This document shows positions 53,701-60,976 of a stretch of 64,000 bases of DNA, piece by piece. The DNA comes from Azospirillum brasilense. Lineage in GTDB: Bacteria; Pseudomonadota; Alphaproteobacteria; Azospirillales; Azospirillaceae. The translations under genes and the position numbers were made by a program. The notes beneath the pieces were generated by a model. The model was not told the origin of the DNA and ran no database searches. It saw nothing but the letters and a program-made list of their open reading frames with translations. The stretch is from positions 211,407 to 275,406 of the forward strand of contig NZ_VITH01000009.1 in NCBI RefSeq assembly GCF_007827815.1, read 5' to 3'. The number at the start of each line of letters is the position of its first letter. Position 1 is the first letter of the stretch.

Positions 53701-53845
53701 CGGTCTGGTGATCGTGTCGGGCATGCTGATCGGCACGCTGTTCACGCTGTTCGTCCTGCCGGCGGTCTACACCGTGCTGGCGAAGGACCACTACGCGGCG
53801 TCGGTCTCCCGCCGCGCGCGGGAGATCGCGGCGGCCTCGCAGTAA
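50768..53845 (+). CDS. RND efflux transporter (HAE1 family, AcrB/MexF-like)
   Basis: Inner-membrane proton-driven drug exporter of 1025 residues with the expected two repeats of six helices and two large periplasmic loops. It starts SFTDIFIRRPVLALVVSLLI, typical of HAE1. The proton-relay motif GLVVDDAIVVVENV with the Asp-Asp pair is near residue 400, and the matching repeat IGLISKHGILMVEFA near 910 carries the Lys. A probable GAGGACC ribosome site overlaps the MFP stop. Substrates unknown; it would use a TolC-like protein from elsewhere. Confidence 0.96.
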   Translation: MSFTDIFIRRPVLALVVSLLILLVGVRSLTDLPIRQYPELQNTVITITTSYAGASPDLMQGFITTPIEQAVATAEGIDYITSSSTQGVSLVTAYIRLNFNPNVAMTDVMSKVQQVKYQLPREANDPVILKSTGETTSILYMGFASPELSGAAISDYLTRVVQPLLSTVSGVAEAQILGGQTFAMRVWLDPDRMAARNIAAADVRAAIQANNYQSAPGQSKGVFVVSNITTNTGLTDVEQFRQMVVKSKDGALVRMKDIAEIELGAQSSNASVSMNGQQAIFIGINSTPTGNPLTIVEDIRKLVPELERNLPPSLKMEIVYDSTRFIQASIDEVQKTLLEAVGIVIVVIFLFLGSFRSVLIPIVTIPLSIVGAATIMLAMGFSLNLLTLLAMVLAIGLVVDDAIVVVENVHRHLEEGKSPVESALIGAREIIGPIISMTITLAAVYAPIGFLGGLTGALFREFAFTLAGSVIISGVVALTLSPMMCSLLLTRDMNEGRFARFVDRTFEKLSGWYGRRLGGALDYRAATLLFGFGVLLSVGFLFANTMSELAPEEDQGILFGITKGPQYANLDYMDAYGREMDEVFAQYPETDTRFVLNGLPTLTQGFAGMILKPWDERTRSAKELQPLVQADLGKVAGTQVFLVSPPALPGSTGGLPVQMVINSPGDYQTIFNAMERIKAAAMESGMFIVTDSDLQFNSPVVRLHVDRSKAADLGLSMQSIGDTLAVLVGGNYVNRFNLNGRSYEVIPQVPRDKRLTPETLTRYYVTAGNGAQIPLSTVVSIEMATEPNALTKYNQLPSATFSAVPMPGVTMGQAVEFLERQAREVLPAGFGHSYLSESRQYVTEGNQLMVTFVFALVVIYLVLAAQFESLRDPLVILISVPMSICGALLPLFFGLSTMNIYTQVGLVTLIGLISKHGILMVEFAREMQINERVDRRTAIEHAARVRLRPILMTTAAMVVGLLPLLTAAGAGAASRFSIGLVIVSGMLIGTLFTLFVLPAVYTVLAKDHYAASVSRRAREIAAASQ

Positions 53846-53869
53846 GGCCGGCCCGACCGCAGCCCGTCG

Positions 53870-53911
53870 AAAAAAGACCCCCTCGCCTTGCACGGGCGAG
53901 GGGGTCTTTTT
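53870..53911. terminator. Bidirectional terminator between the pump operon and qorB
   Basis: AAAAAGACCCCCTCGCC (53871-53887) pairs fully with GGCGAGGGGGTCTTTTT (53895-53911) around a 7-nt loop; A and T runs on either side serve both strands. Confidence 0.9.
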
Positions 53912-53927
53912 CTTTTCCGGCCCGCCC

Positions 53928-54776
53928 TTATCGGGGCAAGGCGGCGGCCACGGCGACGGAGAGCGGCGTGGTCGGGTGCCCGATCAGCGCCGACAGCTGG
54001 CGCCCGTCGTCGAACAGCGCGCCCCTCGACGCGTCGGCGTCCCAGGAGGCGATGCCCTTCGCGAAGGCTTCCGGAAGGCCGAAGCCGGCGAGGATGGCCG
54101 CGTAATCCGCCTCCGGCAGGTTCCGGTAAGGGATGTCCTTGCCGGACTGGCGGGAAATTTCGGCGGCGAGGTCGGTCAGCGTCACCGCCTCGTCGCCGGC
54201 CAGCTCGTAGGTCTTGCCCTCATGGCCGGTGCCGGTCAGCACCGCCACCGCCGCGTCGGCGTAGTCGGCGCGCGTGGCGGAGGAGATCCGCCCGTCGCCG
54301 GCGCTGCCGATGAAGGCGCCCCCGGCCAGCGCGGCGCCGACCGAGCCGGTGTGATTCTCGGTGTACCAGCCGTTGCGCAGGATCGTGAAGGGAATGCCCG
54401 ACGCCGTGATGTCCGCCTCGGTCGCCCGGTGCTCCTCGGCGAGGCTCAGCGGCGAGCGGTCGGCGTGGAGCAGGCTGGTGTAGACGATGCGGCCGACGCC
54501 CGCCGCCTTGGCGGCGTTGACGACGTTGCGGTGCTGCGCCGCCCGCTGCCCGATCTCGTTCGACGAGATGAGCAGCAGCGTGTCGACTCCGGACAGCGCG
54601 CGGGCGAGCGTCTCGGGGTTGCCGTAGTCGGCCTCGCGGGCTTCGACCCCGAGGTCGGCGGCCTTGGCGGAGGAGCGCACCAGGGCGACGATGCCGGAGG
54701 CCGGAAGCGTCTCCTTCAGGCGGGCGATGACGAGGCGGCCAAGCTGGCCGGTGGCACCGGTGACGGCGATGGTCAT
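53928..54776 (-). CDS. qorB: NAD(P)H:quinone oxidoreductase 2-like protein (NmrA/SDR type)
   Basis: Protein of 282 residues with the atypical SDR/NmrA nucleotide motif AVTGATGQLGRLVI (4-17), then VDTLLLISSNEIGQRAAQHRNVVNAAKAAGVGRIVYTS and FTILRNGWYTENH. Together with the divergent HxlR regulator this matches the qorB/ytfH pair of E. coli. A role in quinone or electrophile detoxification is probable. ATG 54776 was chosen; an upstream ATG at 54812 would extend into the operator region. Confidence 0.85.
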   Translation of the reverse strand: MTIAVTGATGQLGRLVIARLKETLPASGIVALVRSSAKAADLGVEAREADYGNPETLARALSGVDTLLLISSNEIGQRAAQHRNVVNAAKAAGVGRIVYTSLLHADRSPLSLAEEHRATEADITASGIPFTILRNGWYTENHTGSVGAALAGGAFIGSAGDGRISSATRADYADAAVAVLTGTGHEGKTYELAGDEAVTLTDLAAEISRQSGKDIPYRNLPEADYAAILAGFGLPEAFAKGIASWDADASRGALFDDGRQLSALIGHPTTPLSVAVAAALPR

Positions 54777-54828
54777 GGTCGGGTGTCCCGTTTGCGGTTG
54801 GGTGGTGACCACCTACCTAAGCCACTTG

Positions 54829-54843
54829 CTTACTTTTCGTAAG
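54829..54843. promoter_or_regulatory. Inverted repeat between qorB and hxlR
   Basis: CTTAC-N5-GTAAG, followed directly by the palindrome GTACGTAC (54843-54850) and another GTAAG at 54858-54862. Repeated GTAAG half-sites in the divergent region suggest the HxlR operator. Confidence 0.5.
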
Positions 54844-54892
54844 TACGTACATAAATGTAAGTGTGAAGATTCCTGGCGGGAGAAGGACGACC

Positions 54893-55321
54893 ATGCCGGA
54901 GCCGGACAATGACTACATTCCGCTGCCGCTGTCGGAGCGGATGCAGCGCGGCGACCTGATGGCCGTGGCCTGCCCCTCGCGGGAGGTGCTGAAACACGTC
55001 ACCAGCCGCTGGGGCGTGCTGGTCCTGATCGCCCTGGAAAGCGGAACGCTGCGCTTCAGCGAACTCCGCCGCACCATCGGCGGGGTCAGCGAACGGATGC
55101 TGGCCCAGACGCTGCAATGGCTGGAGGGCGACGGGCTGGTCAAACGCACCGCCCACGACGTGGTGCCACCCCATGTCGACTACAGCCTGACGCCGCTGGG
55201 CCGGGAGGCCGCCGAGAAGGTGCGCCTTCTCGCCGACTGGATCGAATTCAACCTGCCGCGGATCGCCGAGGGCTGGACGAGCCGGCAGCACGAGGGCCGG
55301 CAGGACGCCGCGGCCGACTGA
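54893..55321 (+). CDS. HxlR-family transcriptional regulator
   Basis: Winged-helix regulator of 142 residues: CPSREVLKHVTSRWGVLVLIALESGTLRFSELRRTIGGVSERMLAQTLQWLEGDGLV (about 21-78) is the full HxlR/DUF24 domain. Many relatives sense quinones or electrophiles through a conserved N-terminal Cys, here C21. GAAGGA before ATG 54893 supports this start over GTG 54863. Divergent from qorB, its likely target. Confidence 0.92.
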   Translation: MPEPDNDYIPLPLSERMQRGDLMAVACPSREVLKHVTSRWGVLVLIALESGTLRFSELRRTIGGVSERMLAQTLQWLEGDGLVKRTAHDVVPPHVDYSLTPLGREAAEKVRLLADWIEFNLPRIAEGWTSRQHEGRQDAAAD

Positions 55322-55330
55322 CCTGTCCTA

Positions 55331-55370
55331 CAAAAAATGCCGCCGGACGCGAGGGGGTGCGTCCGGCGGC
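55331..55370 (-). terminator. Intrinsic terminator of katA
   Basis: A 12-bp perfect stem (55339-55350 with 55359-55370) around GAGGGGGT, followed on the minus strand by ATTTTTTG. It lies 22 bp past the katA stop. Confidence 0.88.
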
Positions 55371-55392
55371 GCCGAGTGTTCGGGAGCTGGGC

Positions 55393-56877
55393 TCAGCCGG
55401 TCACGGCGGCCTCTTCAGGCTGCGCCGCCGCCGACACCCCCAGCCGCTTCGCGATGCCCGCGCCATAGGCAGGGTCCGCCGCGAAGAAGTGCGCCAACTG
55501 CCGCCGCTGGATGAAGCCCGGCGCCTCCCCCAGCGAGTTGGCGATGGTGTCCATCAGCCGCCCCTGCGCCTCCGCCCCGATCAGGCGGAACAGCGCGCCG
55601 GCCTGGGCGTAGTCATCGTTGCCCTCGCGGTGGTCATAGCGGGCGGCGTCGCCGGCGATGCGCAGCGGCGGTTCGGCCACCGCGCGGTTCTGCACCGGCC
55701 CGCCGAAGCTGTTGGGCTCGTAATTCGGGCTGCCGCCGCCGTTGCCGTCGAAGCGCATGGCGCCGTCGCGCTGGTGGTTGCGGACCTCCGCGGCGTGCGG
55801 GCGGTTGACCGGCAGCGCCTGATGGTTGGCGCCCAGCCGGTAGCGGTGCGCGTCGGCGTAGGCGAACAGGCGCCCTTGCAGCATCTTGTCCGGGCTGAAG
55901 GAAACGCCGGGCACCACATTGGCCGGGCTGAAGGCGGCCTGCTCGACCTCCGCGAAGTAGTTCTGCGGGTTGCGGTTCAGCACCAGCTCGCCGATCTCGA
56001 CCAGCGGGTAATCGGCGTGCGGCCACACCTTGGTCACGTCGAACGGGTTGATGCGATAGGAGTCGGCCTCGACCTCCGGCATGATCTGCACCGAGACGGT
56101 CCAGGCCGGGAAATCGCCGTCGCGGATGGCGGCGAACAGGTCGCGGGTGGCGTGGTCGGGATCGACGCCGGCCATGCGCACCGCCTGATCCGCCGTGAAG
56201 TTCTGGATGCCCTGGCGGGTCTTGAAGTGGACCTTGACCCAGAAGCGCTCGCCCGCCGCGTTGATCCACGAGAAGGTGTGGCTGGAGAAGCCGTCCATGT
56301 GGCGGTAGCCGCGCGGCGTGCCGCGGTCGCTGAACAGGATCGTCAACTGGTGCATCGTCTCCGGCGACAGCGAGAAGAAGTCCCAGACCGCGGTCGGGTC
56401 CTTCAGGTTGGTCGCCGGGTTGCGCTTCTGCGTGTGGATGAAATCCGGGAATTTCAGCGGGTCGCGGACGAAGAAGACCGGCGTGTTGTTGCCGACCAGA
56501 TCGTAATTGCCGTCCTCGGTGTAAAACTTGACGGCGAAGCCGCGCGGGTCGCGCTCGGCGTCGGCGGAGCCCTTCTCGCCGCCGACGGTGGAGAAGCGCA
56601 GAAAGACCTCCGTCTCTTTGCCCACCTCCGACAGGAACCTCGCCGACGTGTAGGGCGTCACGTCCTTCGTCACCCGGAAGACGCCGTAGGCGCCGGCCCC
56701 CTTGGCGTGGACCACCCGTTCCGGGATGCGTTCGCGGTTGAAGTGGGCCAGCTTCTCGATCAGGTGGAAATCCTGCATCAGCACCGGACCGCGCGGGCCG
56801 GCGGTCAACGAATTCTGGTTGTCGGCGACGGGGATGCCGGCTCCCGTTGTCAGGCCGGTGGTGGTCAGGGTGCTCAT
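55393..56877 (-). CDS. katA: Haem catalase KatA
   Basis: Monofunctional catalase of 494 residues (small-subunit clade) that breaks down hydrogen peroxide. Visible are the distal His H57 in RVVHAKGAGAYG, FSTVGGEKGSADAERDPRGFAVKFYT, the Asn in VGNNTPVFFVRDP, and the proximal Tyr in RLFAYADAHRYRLG near residue 337-350. The NADPH-binding region is retained. Divergent from oxyR by 132 bp, with an OxyR-type site in between. Confidence 0.97.
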   Translation of the reverse strand: MSTLTTTGLTTGAGIPVADNQNSLTAGPRGPVLMQDFHLIEKLAHFNRERIPERVVHAKGAGAYGVFRVTKDVTPYTSARFLSEVGKETEVFLRFSTVGGEKGSADAERDPRGFAVKFYTEDGNYDLVGNNTPVFFVRDPLKFPDFIHTQKRNPATNLKDPTAVWDFFSLSPETMHQLTILFSDRGTPRGYRHMDGFSSHTFSWINAAGERFWVKVHFKTRQGIQNFTADQAVRMAGVDPDHATRDLFAAIRDGDFPAWTVSVQIMPEVEADSYRINPFDVTKVWPHADYPLVEIGELVLNRNPQNYFAEVEQAAFSPANVVPGVSFSPDKMLQGRLFAYADAHRYRLGANHQALPVNRPHAAEVRNHQRDGAMRFDGNGGGSPNYEPNSFGGPVQNRAVAEPPLRIAGDAARYDHREGNDDYAQAGALFRLIGAEAQGRLMDTIANSLGEAPGFIQRRQLAHFFAADPAYGAGIAKRLGVSAAAQPEEAAVTG

Positions 56878-56996
56878 GGCTCAACTCCTTCTGGCGTTTC
56901 TTATGGTGGGCGTCTTGTCGGTCGCCGTGTCTGCTTTGCCCCCTGGTTATCCCGCCGCGTCGTTGATATATCCAAGACATCGTTTCAAATGCTTCG

Positions 56997-57011
56997 ATAG
57001 CCAAAACCTAT
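56997..57011. promoter_or_regulatory. OxyR half-operator ATAG-N7-CTAT
   Basis: ATAG (56997-57000), seven bases, CTAT (57008-57011): an exact match to one half of the OxyR consensus. It runs into the oxyR ATG at 57010, so OxyR could repress its own gene while activating katA. The adjoining half-site is degenerate. Confidence 0.6.
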
Positions 57012-57945
57012 GAATATCGCCGGTCTCTCCCTTCGCGATCTGGAATATGTGGTGGCGGTGGCCGAGCAGCGGCATTTCGGCAAGGCGGCGGAGCGCTGCT
57101 CGGTCAGCCAGCCGTCGCTGAGCGCGCAGATCCGCAAGCTCGAAGACCTTCTCGGCATCCCTCTGTTCGAGCGGACGAGCCGCCGCGTGCTGCCCACCCC
57201 GCAGGGGGAGGTGGTGATCCGCCAGGCGCGCGTCGTCCTGGAGGAAGCGCGCCGCCTGCTGGCGCTGGCCCGCGGAACGGCGGATGGCCTGCACGGCCCG
57301 CTCGCCATCGCGGCGATTCAGACGCTGGGACCGTACCTGTTCCCCCACGTCCTGCCCGCGATGCGCCGGCACCTGCCCGATGTCCAGCTCGTGCTGTCCG
57401 AGGGCCGCACAGACGGCCTGCTGGAGGAGTTGCGCGAGGGGCGGCTCGACGCGGTCCTGCTCGCCCTGCCCGTCGAAGCGGAAGGGCTGACCTGCGACGC
57501 CCTGTTCTTCGAGCCCTTCGTGCTGGCCCACCCCACCGGCCACCGGCTGGAAAGCCTGCCCTCCATCGCCCTGGCCGACCTCGACCCAGGCGAACTGGTG
57601 CTGCTGGAGGAAGGGCACTGCCTGCGCGATCAGGCGCTGGCCGCCTGCGGCGCCACCACGCGCGGCATGCGCCACGCCACCGGGCTGGAGACGTTGCGCC
57701 ACATGGTCGCCAGCGGCACCGGCTACACGCTGATGCCGCGGCTCGCCACCGGCGACGGGGAGGCGGCGACAGTGGGCGGGCTGGTCGCCTACCGCGCCTT
57801 CCAGGACGACCCGCCGGGCCGGGTCATCGGGCTGGTCTGGCGGGCCAGCGACCCGCGCGCCGCCGGCTTCCGCGCGCTCGCCCGGAGCTTGCGCGACGCC
57901 ACTCCGCCCGGCCTGCGCCGGATCGACGGCTCAGCCGACGCCTGA
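57010..57945 (+). CDS. oxyR: Peroxide-sensing LysR-type regulator OxyR
   Basis: Regulator of 311 residues: LysR helix-turn-helix at about 6-65 (RHFGKAAERCSVSQPSLSAQIRKLEDLLG) and a substrate-like domain carrying the redox pair C204 and C213 in EEGHCLRDQALAAC, exactly the nine-residue spacing of E. coli C199/C208. Oxidation to the disulfide switches on peroxide defence, here the divergent katA. Its last 15 bp overlap the convergent methyltransferase gene. Confidence 0.95.
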   Translation: MNIAGLSLRDLEYVVAVAEQRHFGKAAERCSVSQPSLSAQIRKLEDLLGIPLFERTSRRVLPTPQGEVVIRQARVVLEEARRLLALARGTADGLHGPLAIAAIQTLGPYLFPHVLPAMRRHLPDVQLVLSEGRTDGLLEELREGRLDAVLLALPVEAEGLTCDALFFEPFVLAHPTGHRLESLPSIALADLDPGELVLLEEGHCLRDQALAACGATTRGMRHATGLETLRHMVASGTGYTLMPRLATGDGEAATVGGLVAYRAFQDDPPGRVIGLVWRASDPRAAGFRALARSLRDATPPGLRRIDGSADA

Positions 57946-58770
57946 CTCCGGCTCCGCCATGAAGGCGAGGTGGTGCAGGACGATCCCGCTGGTCGTGGCG
58001 ACGTTCAAGGAATCGAAATCCGGCGCCATGGGGATGCGCACCGTCCGCGTCCGCGCCAGGACCGACGCCGGCAGGCCCGGCCCCTCCGACCCCAGAAGCA
58101 GCGCCGCGCGCTCCGGACGGCGCAGCCCCGCCAGGGTCACCGCGCCCGCCGGGCTCAGCGAGAGGACAGCAAAGCCATGCCGCTCCAGCAGGGCGACCGG
58201 GTCGGTTCCCGCCGGAATCCGCAAGAAGGGCACCCGCAGCGCCGCCCCGACCGACACGCGGATCGCCTTGCGGTAGAGCGGGTCGCAGCAGCCGGAATCG
58301 AGCAGCACCGCGTCCACACCGAAGGCCGCCGCGTTGCGGAAGATGCCGCCCACATTGTCGTGGTTGCCGATCCCGCACAGCACCAGCACGGTCGCCCGCG
58401 GTCCCAGCGCGGCCAGAAGCGCGTCCGGCTCGGGCATCGCCGCCGCCCGCCCCAGCCCCAGGATGCCACGGTGCAGGGGGAAGCCGGCGATGGCGTCCAG
58501 CACCTCCTGCCGGGCGCTGTAGACCGGCACCGCGGCGGGCAGCGCCTCCAGCATCGGCGCCAGCCCGGCGATCCGCTTGTCGGCGATCAGCAGCGACAGG
58601 GTTTCATGGCGCGAGGCGGTCAGCAGCGTCCGCAGCACCACCGCCCCCTCGGCGATGAAGCGCCCCTCCCGCCCCACGAGGTCGCGCTCCTTCACATCGC
58701 GGTAGGCGGCGATCCGCGGGTCGTCCGGGGCGTCGATGGGGATGATGGAGGGGGGAATGATGGTTGGCAT
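57931..58770 (-). CDS. SpoU/TrmH-family RNA 2'-O-methyltransferase
   Basis: Protein of 279 residues with an N-terminal substrate-binding part (DPRIAAYRDVKERDLVGREGRFIAEGAVVL) and a SPOUT domain: VLVLCGIGNHDNVGGIFRNAAAFGVDAVLLD (motif 1), RAALLLGSEGPGLPASVL (motif 2) and VRIPMAPDFDSLNVATTSGIVLHHL (motif 3, trefoil knot). It methylates rRNA or tRNA ribose; the target is not clear. Start taken at ATG 58770; no good ribosome site is visible. Confidence 0.92.
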   Translation of the reverse strand: MPTIIPPSIIPIDAPDDPRIAAYRDVKERDLVGREGRFIAEGAVVLRTLLTASRHETLSLLIADKRIAGLAPMLEALPAAVPVYSARQEVLDAIAGFPLHRGILGLGRAAAMPEPDALLAALGPRATVLVLCGIGNHDNVGGIFRNAAAFGVDAVLLDSGCCDPLYRKAIRVSVGAALRVPFLRIPAGTDPVALLERHGFAVLSLSPAGAVTLAGLRRPERAALLLGSEGPGLPASVLARTRTVRIPMAPDFDSLNVATTSGIVLHHLAFMAEPESGVG

Positions 58771-58919
58771 GGGCGCCTGTGTAGCGCCCCTGCCGCCCCA
58801 TCGGAAGTCCGGAAAGTGCGGGGCCGATGTGAAGGGGGCCACTTCCCCACCGGCCAAAGCCCGTTAGACAGGGCCGGCAACGCGGGGCGGCAGTCCCCGC
58901 CCGAACGGAGGAATCGTCC

Positions 58920-59144
58920 ATGCCGACCCTGCCCGTCGTCCGCGCCTTCGGCGCAACCCTGCCGAAATCACTCGCCTCCGCCCTGCTGGGTACCTTCCGC
59001 AAACTGATGGAGCGCCGGACGCAAAGAGCCGCCACCCTCGACCGCCTCGACGACCGATTGCTGAGGGACATCGGCGTCAGCCGCAGCGACCTGATGGCCG
59101 CGGAGCGCCTGGGGAAACCGCCCCGGCGCCGCGGTGGCCGCTGA
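58920..59144 (+). CDS. DUF1127 small basic protein
   Basis: Protein of 74 residues ending in the DUF1127 (YjiS-like) motif LDRLDDRLLRDIGVSRSDLMAAE. The rest is basic, with an Arg-rich tail. CGGAGGAA precedes the ATG. Some alphaproteobacterial members bind RNA and affect phosphate or carbon metabolism; nothing here narrows the role. Confidence 0.9.
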   Translation: MPTLPVVRAFGATLPKSLASALLGTFRKLMERRTQRAATLDRLDDRLLRDIGVSRSDLMAAERLGKPPRRRGGR

Positions 59145-59152
59145 ATCGGTGC

Positions 59153-60319
59153 TTACGATTTTCCCGCCGGAGTCACCCGCAGGATCTCGCCCCTATTCTC
59201 ATCGGTCAGCAGATAGAGCGCCCCGTCCGGCCCCTGGCTGACCTGCCGGATGCGCTTGCCGAGATCGCGGAACATGCGCTCCTCGTGCTTGACCTTGTTG
59301 CCGTCGAGTTCGAGCCGGACGACCTCCTTGGTGGCCAGACCACCGTTGAAGAGGCTGCCCTTCCAGCCCGGCACCGTGTCCGCCGTGTAGAAGGTCATGC
59401 CGGAGGAGCCGATGACCGGGGTCCACTGGTACACCGGTTCCTCCATGCCGGGCGCGCTCGACTTGCCCGTCCCGATCGGCGTCCCGTTGTAGTTCACGCC
59501 GTAGGAGACCACCGGCCAGCCGTAATTCTTCCCCGGCTCCGGCACATTGACCTCGTCGCCGCCGCGCGGGCCGTGCTCGTTGATCCACAGCGCGCCGGTC
59601 TGCGGATTCAGGGCGGCGCCCTGGATGTTGCGGTGACCGTAGGACCAGATTTCCGGCAACGCGCCGGACCGGTTCACGAAGGGGTTGTCGGCGGGCACGG
59701 AGCCGTCGCGGTTGATCCGCACCACCTTGCCCAGATGCGAGTCGAGGTCCTGGGCCTGCGTCCGGAACTGCTCCAGCGAACGCTCGCCCAGAGTCACGTA
59801 CAGATGGCCCTGCCGGTCGAAGACCAGCCGGGAGCCGTAATGCATCCGGCTTTCCACCTTGGGCTTCTGCGAGAAGATCACCCGGACGTCGGTCAGGGCG
59901 GTCTCGTCGGCGTTCAACGCGCCGCGCGCCACGGCGGTGGAGTTGGTGCCGTCCTCCGTCCCCGGCTCGGAAAAGCTGAGATAGACGAGGCGGTTCTGCG
60001 CAAAGTCCGGGTCCAGCGCCACGTCGAGCAGGCCACCCTGCCCACGGTCGTCGACCTTCGGCACGCCCTTCACCGGGGCGGACACGCTGCCGTCCGGCGC
60101 CACGATGCGCAACCGGCCGTCCTTCTCGGTCACCAGCATCCGCCCATCGGGCAGGAAGGCCAGTCCCCAGGGATGGCTGAGGCCGCTGGCGATGGTTTTC
60201 ACCGACACCATCGCTTTTTCGGTTTTGAACACCTTGTCCACGGCGCTCGCGTCGGTGACGCTCAGGCACGCCGCAAGGGTGGTGGCGGTCATCAGGGCGG
60301 CGGTTCGGCCCATGCGCAT
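59153..60319 (-). CDS. PQQ-dependent aldose sugar dehydrogenase-like protein
   Basis: Exported beta-propeller protein of 388 residues of the soluble glucose dehydrogenase (GdhB/YliI) family, oxidising aldoses with PQQ in the periplasm. The signal peptide is at about 1-27. Motifs: GLSHPWGLAFLPDGRMLVTEKDGRLRI, DDRGQGGLLDVALDPDF, SYGHRNIQGAALNP (catalytic His and PQQ Arg region) and NEHGPRGGDEVN. GGAGG 7 bp upstream supports ATG 60319; ATG 60313 is the alternative. PQQ synthesis genes are not in the window. Confidence 0.9.
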   Translation of the reverse strand: MRMGRTAALMTATTLAACLSVTDASAVDKVFKTEKAMVSVKTIASGLSHPWGLAFLPDGRMLVTEKDGRLRIVAPDGSVSAPVKGVPKVDDRGQGGLLDVALDPDFAQNRLVYLSFSEPGTEDGTNSTAVARGALNADETALTDVRVIFSQKPKVESRMHYGSRLVFDRQGHLYVTLGERSLEQFRTQAQDLDSHLGKVVRINRDGSVPADNPFVNRSGALPEIWSYGHRNIQGAALNPQTGALWINEHGPRGGDEVNVPEPGKNYGWPVVSYGVNYNGTPIGTGKSSAPGMEEPVYQWTPVIGSSGMTFYTADTVPGWKGSLFNGGLATKEVVRLELDGNKVKHEERMFRDLGKRIRQVSQGPDGALYLLTDENRGEILRVTPAGKS

Positions 60320-60610
60320 TCCTCGTCCTCCCGCATCGTCGCTGTCGATGGGTAGGTGGGGGCGCCACCGCCACGAACAAGACGCCCGACGCCATGTCAC
60401 CCCCATTACACCCCTGATCCTTCGATCGCTTGCCCGCCTGCCTCTCGCCCGCTCTGCGAAGACGCCGCCGATCAAACCCAGCGATGGAAAACAGTTCGGG
60501 TGGCTGCTGGCCGATGGGGTGGTGTGCGCTGCGATGGCGGTGGCCGCACCCGATACGCCCCTCGAAGCCGTGTTGATGTCGGCTTGGAAACAGGGGGGCC
60601 GGAAATGGGA

Positions 60611-60640
60611 AAAGCCAGCAACCCGTCGGGGTTGCTGGCT
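60611..60640 (-). terminator. Terminator of the tRNA pair
   Basis: GCCAGCAACCC pairs with GGGTTGCTGGC around a short loop; on the minus strand TTTT follows. It lies just past tRNA-Ala. Confidence 0.8.
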
Positions 60641-60646
60641 TCATGA

Positions 60647-60722
<76 letters not shown>

Positions 60723-60752
60723 ACTATAGTCACAGACCAACACAAGAAGTGT

Positions 60753-60839
60753 TGGTGCGCTTGGAGGGACTCGAACCCCCACGGCCTTTCAGCCACTAGG
60801 ACCTGAACCTAGCGCGTCTACCAATTCCGCCACAAGCGC
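60753..60839 (-). tRNA. tRNA-Leu (CAG)
   Basis: 87 nt with encoded CCA. Acceptor GCGCTTG pairs with CAAGCGC, anticodon loop TTCAGGT reads CAG (the main Leu codon in high-GC genomes), long variable arm, T-arm GTTCGAGTC. It is 30 bp upstream of tRNA-Ala and probably co-transcribed. Confidence 0.95.
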
Positions 60840-60976
60840 AACGTCTACTCTTTGCATCCCGCGTCTCTTGGGGTGACGCGGGAGCGCTGATATAGCCGTG
60901 CCAATGGCGGGGCTCAAGCGAAATCGACATGGCCCCGTCACTTTTTTGCAAGACCGCGGGAGGGAGCGCCAGCCGC

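Noticed and set aside
50771..53893. Minus-strand open frame of 1040 codons opposite the RND pump
   Set aside because: Antisense shadow; the plus strand encodes a full-length RND protein.
56965..56972. GATATATC near oxyR as a fifth copy of the carbon-gene palindrome
   Set aside because: Only 8 bp symmetrical, lacks the CTAG/TTAA centre, and lies in a peroxide-response promoter.
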